In this document: in pieces, positions 12,953-23,947 of the stretch
Numbering within the stretch: the stretch's first letter is position 1
Layout: every line of letters starts with the position of its first letter
Assembly (NCBI GenBank): GCA_021521415.1
Contig: JAIQDT010000673.1
Span: forward strand, 496,001 to 560,000
DNA from: Bidens hawaiensis
Taxonomy: Eukaryota; Streptophyta; Magnoliopsida; Asterales; Asteraceae
DNA: 64,000 nucleotides
Reading direction: 5' to 3'
Translations under genes and position numbers: made by a program
Notes under the pieces: generated by a model
Databases searched by the model: none
What the model saw: only the letters and a program-made list of their open reading frames with translations
What the model was told of the DNA's origin: nothing

Positions 12953-13585
12953 CGCTTTCATCCACTTGGGTTTCGATTTTGCTTCATCAAAACTACTCAA
13001 TTTATCATTCAATAACACTAGTAGTTCTTCGAGTTCTTCATTGGAATTTAACTCGTAATCACCAATATTATTGGGTAGGATCAAAGAACAAATAGAACGC
13101 TTAACCGAGGTTTGCACAACGTCATTCAGTGTTGTACTACTGCTGTTAGCGATAGAGGTGCTGTTGTTTGCGACAGTTCCATCATTAATGCTGCTGTTTG
13201 CGACAGTTCCATCATTAATGCTGCTGTTTGCGACAGTTTCAGCGTCGCTATTGCTGCAGCTTGTATCAGGCCCGTCGCTATTGCTGCTGTTGGTACCAAA
13301 ACCGTCGCTATTACTGCTGTTTGTATCAGACCCGTCGCTATTGCTGCTGTTAGTACCAAAACCGTCGCTATTGCTACTGTTCGTTTGGGCTGGGTTCGGT
13401 TTCACTGGTCCAGACCCGAAATCGATTGGCTTGTAAACACTTGAGAACATACCAAGTAACTTTGTTTTCAAACAGGTTGGGCTCCCAACATTTAGCCGGA
13501 TTTTATAAAGCATCTTGGCGTTCCTCGTGACCTTCATAAGTAACCTCCTACTACTATCGTGCATCGTTAAGTAGTTACTCCTCAT
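12953..13585 (-). pseudogene. copia 1 pre-integrase stub fused to linker and RT start
   Basis: The minus frame opens with YLTMHDSSRRLLMKVTR and LYKIRLNVGSPTCLKTKL, typical of the copia GAG_pre-integrase region. It then passes directly into SSVYKPIDFG and a serine/asparagine-rich repeat linker. It ends with LNDKLSSFDEAKSKPKWMKA, the segment just before the RT domain. The whole integrase catalytic region (HHCC zinc motif and D,D-35-E core) is missing between LKTKL and SSVYKP. The frame is open across the junction, so this is an internal deletion derivative and not random decay. Confidence 0.8.
13150..13395 (-). repeat. 30-bp in-frame repeats encoding NSSNSDG-type decapeptides
   Basis: Tandem 30-bp units encode variants of TNSSNSDGFG and NSSINDGTVA on the minus strand (10 codons each). 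Because the unit is a multiple of three, all three frames stay open, giving spurious frames on the opposite strand. Confidence 0.88.
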
Positions 13586-13594
13586 CCGTATATC

Positions 13595-13860
13595 TCAACC
13601 CGATGCGGTTGCTTGACCCAAGCTAATCACATTACACTGAAGACTCGGAATATAATAAATGTCGGTCATCAGTTTATGTTCTCCACTTTTACCTTTAAAA
13701 ACAATCGAACCTTTCCCTTTGATCGGTACACACGAACCATCCCCGAACCTTACTCGTCCGACTATCTGTTCGTTTAATTCCGCAAAATATTCACGGTTTC
13801 CCGTCATATGGTTGCACCATTATCTAAGTGCCACATGTCGACCTCACCCGAATCGGTATC
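13595..13860 (-). pseudogene. copia 1 protease region
   Basis: The minus strand reads HLDNGAT then HMTGNREYF across a small deletion near 13812, followed by FGDGSCVPIKGKGSIVF and YIPSLQCNVISLGQ. This is the copia aspartic protease region, with DNGA replacing the usual D(S/T)GA. The frame ends at an in-frame TGA (13595-13597), after which the pre-integrase region continues in the same frame. Confidence 0.8.
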
Positions 13861-14037
13861 GTACTTTGTCGGAATTACTTCATTCTCAATAAGGTATACG
13901 GTTTCCCGAACACCTTCCATCATGAAAAACGAAGTATCAAGATCTTTTGGTTCACTCTCGTCTGTTCGGTTCAGGTTTGCTTCTTCATCTTTCCGAAACC
14001 GGTCGGGGCACCTTGAGACAGAGTGCCCGAATTCATC

Positions 14038-14808
14038 TCACCTGTAACATTTAATGTGTGATAAATCTCGTTCCATACCTTTTCCTTTCTTATCAACATG
14101 TTTCTTATTATCATCTCGACCGCGTCCTCATCCTCTTGAAGCATAGGATCCTCGACCTCGACCCTTGCTAAACGAATTATATTTAGTGAACATTAACTGA
14201 CCTTGACTGCTCTCGGTTTGAAGATTGTTTTCTTTTATCCTCTCTTCATAGGCTTTTAATCAACCCACCACATCATCAAACCCAACCGTCTTTAAATCTA
14301 AAACTTGCTCGAGTGATGCCACAATATGAATAAAACGTCTCGAAAGACTCGTAAGGAACTTTTTTACCATCTTTTCTTCTGAGAATATCTCTCCGAGCGT
14401 GGCGGCTTTTGATGAGTAGCTCGATAACATGGTTGCATACTCATCAATCGACCCTGTTTCTTTCATCTTCAACCCGTCGAACTTTGACGTTAGGGTTTGG
14501 AGCTTCGCCTCCTTCACCCGTTTAGCACCTAGATGTCAGGTCTTTAACGCTTCCCACATCTCTTTCGCCGTGCGCAGATTACCGACTTGTAAAATCTGTG
14601 CTTCGAGGATCGACTGAAAAATCAAGGCGATCGCAATATTGTTTTGTTTTACCTCGCCGTTACCGGGATCGATCGTGTCCCACACGCTATGCACATTCAT
14701 CAGCACGCGCATATGCATAGCCCAAACCGTATAATTCGTTGTTGTTAGTTTCAGACATTGAAACGAGTTCAGGTTCGTGTTCGTTTCCTTGGCTGATTGA
14801 TCTCCCAT
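14038..14808 (-). pseudogene. copia 1 gag (UBN2 type) with zinc knuckle
   Basis: Translation starts at ATG 14808 (MGDQSAKE) and shows the retrotransposon gag fold region: FQCLKLTTTNYTVWAMHMRV, then WEALKT, LQTLTSKFDGLKMKETGSID and FIHIVASLEQV. In-frame TGA codons lie at 14536-14538 and 14260-14262, both at places where related elements usually have Arg, consistent with CGA to TGA. The zinc knuckle near 14020-14049 reads CYR, stop, DEFGHSVSRC, so the second Cys codon is now TGA (14038-14040). Confidence 0.88.
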
Positions 14809-15296
14809 CTTTCATTAAGTGTTCGAAACAGACTAGAAGAACCAACTGTTGTTTAACTAAAAAAACACACCCACAAGTTTGTGTTCTTTTCTTTCAACTT
14901 CGAGGCAACCCAAGGCAACAAACAAAATCAAATATAACTTTCTTTTTCCTATAGACTTTTGCTTCAAGACAACCAATCAAACATAAGAATTCCGATTTTT
15001 GTGAACTTACTTTCAAGTTGATATTAATTTAATTAATGTCTTGAATCAAATCAAACCTCTTCTCGGTCCGATATCCAACCCTTAGACACGACTAGATAGA
15101 GAAGCAATTGATAATACAAACTAGTATGATCCTTTGCTCGCGATCAGAATATTGCGCCCCCTTCTTTGAATCGATGTTGGCCAATCACAATTTTAATTGA
15201 TACAGCTCCGAAACAGAGTGAGGATCTTTTGATTTGATGGTTCCTCAATCACACGCTTTCGGTATTCTGATGCAGGTCCCGATCGATTAAATCTCC

Positions 15297-15310
15297 GCTC
15301 TGATACCAAT
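15297..15310 (-). other. copia 1 primer-binding site
   Basis: The minus strand reads ATTGGTATCAGAGC next to the right LTR. TGGTATCAGAGC is the standard plant initiator tRNA-Met complement. It fixes the element's orientation as minus. Confidence 0.92.
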
Positions 15311-15629
15311 TATGGTAATCAAAGAACGTAATCGACACAACAATATGGCTAACACCCAAACTTTATTGATCAAGAAATCTAACTCAAAAACTTGATATAA
15401 TTTGTCTCATACCCTAAATACGGTATATATAGACTAACCAAAACACATTAGAATATAGTTAGGATAAAATAAAATCAACATGATAATAATCTCCATCTAA
15501 ACCTAAAATAGATTTTCCATAAAATAATTATCCATAAATAGCCTGATTACTTGCACGCCAAGATAACCGGTTCTTGCATCCCAAGTCGCTCCACACAATA
15601 GTCATAAGTCGACTCGGTAATTCCCAACA
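15311..15629 (-). repeat. copia 1 5' LTR
   Basis: 319 bp, pairs with 5033-5351. On the minus strand it starts TGTTGGGAATTACC and ends GATTACCATA. TATA-like GTATATATAG lies on both strands at about 15422-15431. Confidence 0.93.
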
Positions 15630-15634
15630 AAGGG

Positions 15635-16274
15635 TATGGCGGCGTACAGAGTATGCCTTGATATTCAACAAAGATTGCATATCGGGGAAGCTCATGCCTT
15701 TGGAGATGGAATGCACTTGAAAACTAGGAGGTCCGTAATATAACACAAGTATGACCAACGATTGATTGTTAAAAATCTTATTCGCATCGATAGCGCTTGT
15801 AAAGCCGAAGCGAAAATCTATATTATCTTTAGATTTAGTGAGGAATTACCAAAGGACCATCGCATATTCGGTATTCCCATTAACAAGTTTGGGATACATT
15901 TTTACCTACTTTATTTTTGGGTATCCTCATTTAATCCGTTTGTAGTTGCCAATCAGTTGTATCGTTGATCATGAAAAACCACAGGTAGTTAGTTATCTAG
16001 TAGCACATGCTAGATACCACTATTTACTTTGTAACTATAACGCCATCAACCTCAAATAAAACTACTAAAACACTTAAAAATTCGTGAAATTATGTTTAAA
16101 TTATATTTCTTTTAAAGATAAAATAAGAACTCCTTCATGTAAGAACCATGACAACCACTTTTAAAAATCAATTTTTTTTCCTCATATGTATGGTATGTCA
16201 CTATTCTTTACCAAAATTTTAAAAAATATGCGTAGGCCAAGTTATTACGTAAGTAATTATCAACAAACCAAATA
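15635..16274. other. intergenic DNA
   Basis: This continues the pre-insertion sequence of copia 1. A minus-strand frame at about 15640-15758 shows no recognisable domain. Nothing else is seen. Confidence 0.45.
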
Positions 16275-17128
16275 TCTATATCTATACTATATATAAAGCG
16301 TGAGCTAGGGACCTCTTTTTAAGAGGTACCAAACTTGTTGCTTTAATTCAAACATTAATGCATAAAATTAAGACATTTTATGGGCAATTTTGTCTTTTGA
16401 CAATGTTGTCTCTTAGCAAAGTTGGTTTTAATTTATTTAAAAATAATTACAAGTTTGATACTTTAACTTTAATCACATTTTGTTAATTTATAAACTAGTT
16501 ACATATATACCTCTTATTTTAAACGAACTACTCTCACGGCGTTTAAACGTTTCTAACTTTTTCAGATATTAATATTTTTTTAAAAACATTATACCATAAA
16601 AACGAATATTTTATTCGTTTTCATTTGAGTATGGCATTGCTATAGTTTTTTCATTTTAAAAATTTAATGTGTTACATGATTACCATTAAGGACCGGCAAA
16701 CGGGTTGGGCGGGTTCGGCCATGCAGGTCATGGGTCTTTTAGGTTAAGGTTGGAATGGGTCAATCAAAAAAGGTTAATCTGGTTTGGGTCGGGACGGGTT
16801 CGGATCGAAAGGGATCAAGTGAGAACGAATTTTGTGTTAGAACAATGTTGGGCAGAACAGGTTGCGGGTCAAGACGCGCTCAAGGTTGCGAGTCAAGACG
16901 CGTTCAATGTAGAGTTGCGTGTGCATCGACACATGATTGCGTGCGCACGGTTGTTTTATGGCGTGCTCTCTATCACCGGTTAAGCTTCCAATGTCGCATT
17001 ACGAGCATACTGTCGCCAAGTTGCGCGTGTACTGTTGGGAAGTCACGCACTTACTGGAACAGTAACACCGGTTACGCGTTAGATGTCATGTTTGCGTACA
17101 TACTCCGCTGCATCGCGTAGTCATCTAG
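16275..17128 (+). mobile_element. Helitron-like element (candidate)
   Basis: The left end reads A|TCTATATCTATACTATA, like plant Helitron 5' ends. The right end has CCGCTGCATCGCG (potential short hairpin) 8 nt before CTAG (17125-17128). The usual T after CTAG is C here, and the hairpin is imperfect. There is no RepHel coding, so it would be non-autonomous. Confidence 0.4.
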
Positions 17129-17146
17129 CTATATATAACAAACATA

Positions 17147-17434
17147 TCTAATACTATATAAGAAAAAAATAAAATGCATTTAGTGTTTACAGTCTGGTCT
17201 GATTTCATATGGTTAGTTTCCATTATAAAATGCAAATCAAACTGTTTGCTGCAGTTTGAAATTTTTGAAACCGACCAACCGAACGAATGTAAAAAACCCA
17301 GCCGTGAAACCAAATCGATGACTGGTTTAAACGGTTTCAAGGTTTTAAATCGAACCATGAACACTCATAATTGTTACGTGATTAACAGGGCCCGTGTTCA
17401 AACACCGCTGCATCGCGCGGGTACCCGTATAGTA
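17147..17434 (+). mobile_element. short Helitron-like element (candidate)
   Basis: It begins A|TCTAATACTATATAAG and ends after ACCGCTGCATCGCGCGGGT, then TACCCGTATAGT. The same GCTGCATCGCG word ends the preceding candidate, so the two may share a 3' terminus type. CTRR is degraded to ATAG. Confidence 0.32.
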
Positions 17435-17512
17435 TGTAAAAATAAAATAGTTAGTTGATAGTGGTTCTCTTGATTCTTACAAATATTAAACTACCCCTAT
17501 ATATTGTAATCC

Positions 17513-18530
17513 TAGGGGTGTGCAGTGGTTACAACCCAAATCGACCTGGACCGGATCAAGTTGGAATCGAAACCGTTTATAAGGGATTTTGAAACCCGGA
17601 ACCGGAACATTTACATATGGGTCAGTCCGGGTTTAAAGCAGGTTCTGGAGCGGGTTTTAAACGGGTTTTCCATAGAACCGGTTTACAAAACAACATAATC
17701 CTGATAGATTCATAAAAAAAACCATTTATGCTTTAAAATGTTTCTGCATTATAACATGTGACGTCACACAAATGAATATATGAGTCATTATGAGTTCTTT
17801 CTTTTTTTCATTTTTGAACAGCGAATTTCATTAAAACCACTAGCAATGCGCTAGAAACCCAGCAACAAAAGAAATTACAAGAAAAAATTACACCAATCTT
17901 TCCAAAGCAAATTTTTAAAAGAAGATCGATTTTTGATCCAAAGGAATCCTAACGATATTATGTCCTCCATTGTTTTTGAGACACTCGCTGAAGTACCTTG
18001 GAAAATGACTTCGTTCCTTGTCTTCAAATACACCAACAAGCCGTAAGAATGATCCCGCATAACACCATTATATATGAGTTGTTTCTAGAAATAAAAAACC
18101 ATTCCCATGTAACAGTAATTGTTATGGATGAATTTATGAACAGCACCTTAGTATTTTATTGTAATAACTTAGCATTTTGTTGTCACGGTAAGCAACTGAG
18201 CATGCAAATGAATCGACCTCAAAAAATCAACTTATGAGCAACTATTAATAAAATTGAAATCGATGTTCTTGGATTACTTGACGCCTTGGACGAAGAATCA
18301 AGGAGGTATAACTGTATAAGGTGCATGAAAAGTGGGCTGACTGTTAATCCTCACGGCTCCACGGGTTATAAGAGTTCCGACGGGTATGGAACTAGACTGG
18401 ACAGGAACCCGTTTAGCCATGAAATTCAGAACTGGAACCAAAACAAGGTTTTTAATCCGGGTTTATTAAACTGGTTTGATAGACCGGGTACACGGTTTGG
18501 CGGGCACGGCCCGTGAAATGCTCACCTCTA
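17513..18530. mobile_element. hAT-like non-autonomous element
   Basis: The ends TAGGGGTGTGCA and, inverted, TAGAGGTGAGCA are imperfect terminal inverted repeats. The interior ends are rich in ACCGG/CCGGT words on both sides, as in plant hAT MITEs. The 8-bp flanks (TGTAATCC and GTAATGAT) match only partly. No transposase is seen. Confidence 0.45.
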
Positions 18531-20372
18531 GTAATGATCAATAAAAAGGGAAAATGACGTATCTAGGCGGTTGGCCAAGCATTTTCACAAAAATGGACAT
18601 GGAATTTATCATTTTACAGCTTCATTTTACCAATGGCACCCCGTCATATGTCCAATTCTTGTTGAGCCGAAGAGAAAAAAAAATTAAAACTCTTGTTAAA
18701 ATAATAATAATAATAATAACAACAACAACATAATATTTTATTACATTCTTGCTGACGCAGCGTGAATATATGAAAATACCTCGCTAAATAAAAGATAATA
18801 ATAATATTTTATCATCTCTCGTTTGATTTTAAAAAATGAAAAATGATTAATTATTTATAAAAAAAATAAAAAATGTTGATTAAAAGAACTGATATTTTTT
18901 AAAAATAAAAAATTCAAAAATCTATTAAAAATTACTTTCTGTTAAAAAATAGTTTTGAAATTCAAACTATATTAATAAAAAATATTAAAATTTAAAAGAT
19001 AATATATAAAAGAAAATTAAAAGTTTTTAAAAACTTTTAGAAAGAATGCATTGGGCATGTTTCAGTTATAAGTATATAAAATTCAGTGTTTTAATTTATG
19101 TTTTATGGTTTCTTATGAATTTGAAAAAATTAAAATTAATTATATTTGTGTTAAGAATAAATAAAAATGATTGTCTTAAAAAAATTAAAAAATAATTTTC
19201 ACATAAATTTAACATTATTCCACCACACATGCCACGTGTTTTTTTTAATTGGTTAGAATTTCATCATGATTTTCATTTAAAATGAAAAACAATTCTTGTC
19301 CGGAGCGAGAATTTGAAGGACACCTAAGCGATAAAATTTAGTGTATTCTCTCCCTAACGAGAATCTGAGGAAAAAAAAAGGTCCATGTTTATTTTGATGA
19401 AAGTTTTGGTCAACCGCTAGATGGTCATTTTCTCCAATGAAAAACTCCTTCAATTAATGTAAATCTTAAAGACTCATATTAACAAATCATGTTGTTTTAA
19501 TTAGTTTTAATTCTTTTTATTATATAGAGTAGTATAAAGGTGAAAAACACTATTGTTTACTTTTACTATTTATTAACTTCTCTTATTTTCTTAAAACGTA
19601 GCTCCTTTATATGTTAACATTTTCTATGTTACACTGTAAAATATAATTATTTTTGTATCTTCAATTTGAACACAATGTTTCTATATTTAAAAAATAAAAA
19701 TTAATTGTGTTAAAACTAGTTCTTACATATATGCAGCTCCTAAATTGCGTGTAACTTGTTACTCACTTACTCACCTCTCTATTGTAATTGAATCATTTTA
19801 TTTAGTATATGAATGATTTAATATTTAATGTCAATAGAAGACGTGTTGCGCTAAACGGACTCAAGACTTGCAATAATGTTATCACAAGACGAAATTGAAT
19901 CATTTTTTTCTTTTATATAAATTTCAAATAAGTAAATATATTATGTATTTTAACTTGTATATAGAATTCTTAGATTATGGAATGCTTTATATTAGTTGTA
20001 TCTTTTAATTTCAGTTAAAAAAAATAAACAGAAAAACAAAACCAAAAAACACCGACAACCTATTATTTTTTTTAATAAAACATTTATTGAAGGAAAAGCC
20101 TTTAGTGTCGGTAAAGCACGCCAGTGGACAAACGCCAATTTTACTGTCGTTTATCCATTTGAGAAACTACCATGATAACATATTGATATAATTCAACCAA
20201 AAAAAGAACATGAAACAAATATTGAATTACACTAAATATACAATAGAGTTAATATAACTCAAAAACCCTTATTACACGTTACTAGTGTCTTTCTTGATAT
20301 CCTAACTCGATTGCTTCACTTTTGTTATGCAATGTCTAACTATTACTTGGTTTGTTAATATAGACTAAACTA
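18531..20372. other. AT-rich intergenic DNA
   Basis: An (ATA)n/(ACA)n microsatellite lies at about 18703-18730. Runs of A/T dominate 18800-19210. No gene or element ends are seen. Confidence 0.6.
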
Positions 20373-20377
20373 ATTTG

Positions 20378-20591
20378 TATAGATAATTGGTTATAGAATG
20401 AAAATGCTTACACATTAGGTAGATTACAATGAGCTATAAATAGTCATTTACAACATACATACAATATAGTAAGGAGAAATCTATGGCTAATTCTATGATG
20501 AATAATAACAACCACAATAATTGTCTAAATATAACTTTAGGTGAGAATGGAAACACAATTAATATATAGTCAATGAGTGGTTTCCTTAATA
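20378..20591 (-). repeat. copia 2 3' LTR
   Basis: 214 bp. On the + strand it begins TATAGATAATTGG and ends TTTCCTTAATA. It is followed by the polypurine tract at 20592-20603 (CTTGTGGGGGCG on the minus strand). Confidence 0.94.
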
Positions 20592-20629
20592 CGCCCCCAC
20601 AAGATGGAGGATCCATCTAAGACTCCAAT

Positions 20630-21658
20630 CTAGGATCGAAATTTGTGAAAAGGACCCCGGCTGAGAGGTTTGGTAAGCACGTCAGCAAGTTGATCGGCGG
20701 AATGAATGTGTAGAACCCGTAATGAACCATTAGTTACCTTTTCCCGAACAAAGTGATAATCAAGTGCCACGTATTTCATACGCGAATGATAGACCGGGTT
20801 GGCACACAAGTAAGTAGCACCAGCATTGTCACAAAATAATGTTGGAGGTTTAGTTGCTGATAGACCAAGCTCTAATAGTAGATTTTGGACCCAAGATAGT
20901 TCAGCTGCACCGTTTGCTAATGCCTTGTACTCCGCCTCAGTTGAAGAACGAGAGACCGATTTTTGACGCGACGAGCGCCACGAGATGATGTTGGAACCAA
21001 GGTAGATGATATAGCCAGTTGTGGAACGCCCCTCGTCTGAAATTCCACCCCAATCAGAATCGGTAAAAGCGGTAAGGTCGATGGGAGACCCGCGGTTTAG
21101 AAACAAACCGTGATGAATAGTGCCTTTCAAGTATCGAAGAACCCGCTTTAAGGCTTGCCAATGGAGTTGAGTTGGTGCATGCATGTATTGAGAGAGCTTG
21201 TTGACCGCGTAAGAAACATCGGGTCGAGTAAAAGCAAGATACTGGAGTGAGCCCACCAATTGGCGATACGGGGTAGGGTCAACGGTAGGCGATCCATCAA
21301 CAAGGGAGAGTGACTCAGTAGAGCTAAGTGGTGTAGCAACCGGTTTAGCTCCATCCATTTTAAACTTGGTGAGTAAATTTTGCACATGAGCATGTTGGGA
21401 TAGAAATAAACCAGTGGTTGTGTTAATAACTTCAATGCCAAGAAAGTGGTGTAGCATGCCAAGATCTTTAATGGAGAATTTTTGGGATAATGCATGAATG
21501 ATATGTTGAATGAATGAATTGTTGTTGCCGGTTAAGACAATAACATCAACATATACCAAAAAATAGGAGATAATGCCATCCCGGTTATAGATGAACAGAG
21601 ATGGGTCGGCTAAGGATTTGCGAAAACCGAGTTCAATGAGGAATGTGGCAAGTTCCAT
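20630..21658 (-). pseudogene. copia 2 RT C-terminal half and RNase H
   Basis: The frame of 342 codons continues the RT from the other side of the solo LTR. Residues about 36-39 read YVDV, where copia RTs need YVDD; the codon at 21542-21544 is GTT, so the second catalytic Asp is lost. Further RT motifs are [14 protein letters not shown] and [17 protein letters not shown]. RNase H follows with [29 protein letters not shown] and DYHFVREKV, carrying the acidic D, E, D residues. The end, [12 protein letters not shown], is the normal copia C-terminus. Removing the solo LTR and one TSD copy restores the same frame. Confidence 0.93.
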
Positions 21659-22324
21659 TGTAACATCCCGAAATTTCTAAAGTAATATTTATTATATTAT
21701 TTTGTCGGGTGAAATAAACGAGTTAGTGGAACGATAATAATAATAGCAAAATATGAAGACTTAGTAGGATAATTAGATGGGATTAGATATGGACCAAAAG
21801 GAAATATGGGCCTTCGGTCCATGGGCTTAAGGGAGTATAAATACCCCCTTAAACCCCAATCCTTTCCATTCCATCCATTTATCCATCCTAATCTCTACAC
21901 ACTCCAAAACACACACAACCCGAACCAAGATCCAAAGGCGAGGACCCGAGCTCGTTGGTGCTAGATCGTCGTGACGAACCAAAGCAACAAGACCAGCTCG
22001 TGTTCGTAGTTCGACTCATTTACGGCACGTTTATATCGAGAACTTGTTCGTTTAGGTTTGGATTAGTATAGAAATGATAGATCTGTGTTTGTATGGTAAA
22101 AACGAATCCAACAAAGCTAAACTTACTGAAAATGGATATGATTTGATGGGTTAATCGATTGATAAAAGAACCCGTAACCTATATGCCTAAATCGCACCCT
22201 TTAAACATCGATGTTAGGTCGATTTGATGGTTGGGGTTTGTAGGCGCTGGTCAGACGATTCCGTGGATACCTAAATCGAGTTATTTGGTTAAGAAACGAA
22301 GATGATTAAGGGATTTAAGGACGA

Positions 22325-22692
22325 ACAGTACCTGCAGCTGGACAACTTCGCCTGCAAGCTAAGTTCGCCTGATGAACTTCGCCTGCAAAGCTAAGTTCGC
22401 CTGATGACAACTTCGCTGCAAAGCTAAGTTCGCCTGATGACAACTTCGCCTGCAAAGCTAAGTTCGCCTGATGAACTTCGCCTGCAAAGCTAAGTTCGCC
22501 TGATGACAACTTCGCCTGCAAAGCTAAGTTCGCCTAAGGTTTAACTTCGCCTAAAGCTAAGTTCGCCTAAGGTTTAACTTCGCCTAAAGCTAAGTTCGCC
22601 TAAGGTTTAACCTCGCCTAAAGCTAAGTTCGCCTAAGGTTTAACCTCGCCTAAAGCTAAGTTCGCCTAAGGTTTAACTTCGCCTAAAGTCAA
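22325..22692 (+). repeat. tandem array 1 in solo LTR (CTAAGTTCGCC repeats)
   Basis: Units of about 26-34 bp carry AACTTCGCCTGCAAAGCTAA, then AGTTCGCCTGATGA. They switch near 22535 to a regular 33-bp unit (GGTTTAACTTCGCCTAAAGC plus TAAGTTCGCCTAA). Two related repeat families therefore lie back to back. Confidence 0.92.
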
Positions 22693-23107
22693 GTTCGATT
22701 AGAAAATAAATTAAAAACGATAAGTAAAAGTAAGCTAATACTAGGCCACCAGATTAAATCAGGCGAGTATTGATACGTGTAACTTATACAGTCAGCCGAG
22801 CTCAGTTAAAGAAGGGATTTACAACTATCGAAGGAAGAAGCAGAGTTCAGGTGAGTTCTAGCCCCATTTATGTGTTATGTTTTCGGGGCTGTGTGCATAC
22901 TCGATATGTTTGTTAATACGCTTATCCTAAGAGATAAGTGTATGCCTTATGTGAATGATGTGATATGTATGAATGATTGCTTGATGGTACGTGAACGATC
23001 TTCGGATATTGCATGTACTGTCAGGTTGTAACGCTATGTATAAGGTAAGTATGATATGTATGCTTATGTGTATGAACGTGATAAAGTTAATAAAAGAAGG
23101 AAATGAT

Positions 23108-23947
23108 GGTTGTATGGTTGTATGGTTACGAAAAGAGTACCGAGCCCTAATAATACTCGAGGTATGATGTATGGTTGTATGGTAACGAAGAGGGAATCGA
23201 ACCCTACTAATATTCGAGAACTAGGGAACCGAACCCTACTAATATTCGAGGAAAGAGGGTACCGAGCCCTAATAATACTCGAGGAAAGAGGGTACCGAGC
23301 CCTAATAATACTCGATGAAGGAGGGTACCGAGCTCTAATAATACTCGAGGTATGATGTATGGTTGTATGGTAACGAAGAGGGAATCGAACCCTACTAATA
23401 TTCGAGGAAAGAGGGTACCGAGCCCTAATAATACTCGAGGAAAGAGGGTACCGAGCCCTAATAATACTCGAGGAAGGAGGGTACCGAGCCCTAATAATAC
23501 TCGAGGAAGGAGGGTACCGAGCCCTAATAATACTCGAGGTATGATGTATGGTTGTATGGTAACGAAGAGGGAATCGAACCCTACTAATATTCGAGAACTA
23601 GGGAACCGAGCCCTAATAATACTCGAGGAAAGAGGGTACCGAGCCCTAATAATACTCGAGGAAGGAGGGTACCGAGCCCTAATAATACTCGAGGAATGAG
23701 GGTACCGAGCCCTAATAATACTCGAGGTATGATGTATGGTTGTATGGTAACGAAGAGGGAATCGAACCCTACTAATATTCGAGAACTAGGGAACCGAACC
23801 CTACTAATATTTGAGGAAAGAGGGTACCGAGCCCTAATAATACTCGAGGAAGGAGGGTACCGAGCCCTAATAATACTCGAGGAAGGAGGGTACCGAGCCC
23901 TAATAATACTCGAGGAAGGAGGGTACCGAGCCCTAATAATACTCGAG
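23108..23947 (+). repeat. tandem array 2 in solo LTR, 33-bp units in about 188-bp higher-order repeats
   Basis: The basic 33-bp unit contains GAGGGTACCGAGCCCTAATA. A distinct unit starting GGTATGATGTATGGTTGTAT recurs at 23161, 23349, 23538 and 23726, a spacing of 188-189 bp. It sets a higher-order period with three to five basic units between. As 33 bp is 11 codons, long open frames arise (repeats of RVPSPNNTRG), but these are a by-product and not evidence of a protein. Confidence 0.93.

Larger units (their letters stand above)
5033..15629 (-). mobile_element. Ty1/copia retrotransposon 1, integrase-deleted, with nested insertions
   Basis: Two 319-bp direct repeats (5033-5351 and 15311-15629) bound the element, which is flanked by the 5-bp TSD AAGGG (5028-5032 and 15630-15634). 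The minus strand is sense: a tRNA-Met-type primer site (TGGTATCAGAGC) abuts the right LTR and a G-rich polypurine tract (complement of ATCACCCCCTGA) abuts the left. Order on the minus strand is gag, zinc knuckle, protease, start of the pre-integrase region, a repeat-rich linker, then the RT N-terminus. The integrase core, most of RT and RNase H are absent. Two later insertions, at 5406-10776 and 11044-12947, occupy more than half of the length. LTR copies differ at roughly 20 sites by eye. The LTR ends appear to be TG...TA rather than TG...CA. Confidence 0.93.

Noticed and set aside
13071..13444. Leucine-rich + strand frames as a membrane protein
   Set aside because: They are antisense shadows of the 30-bp repeat linker in copia 1.
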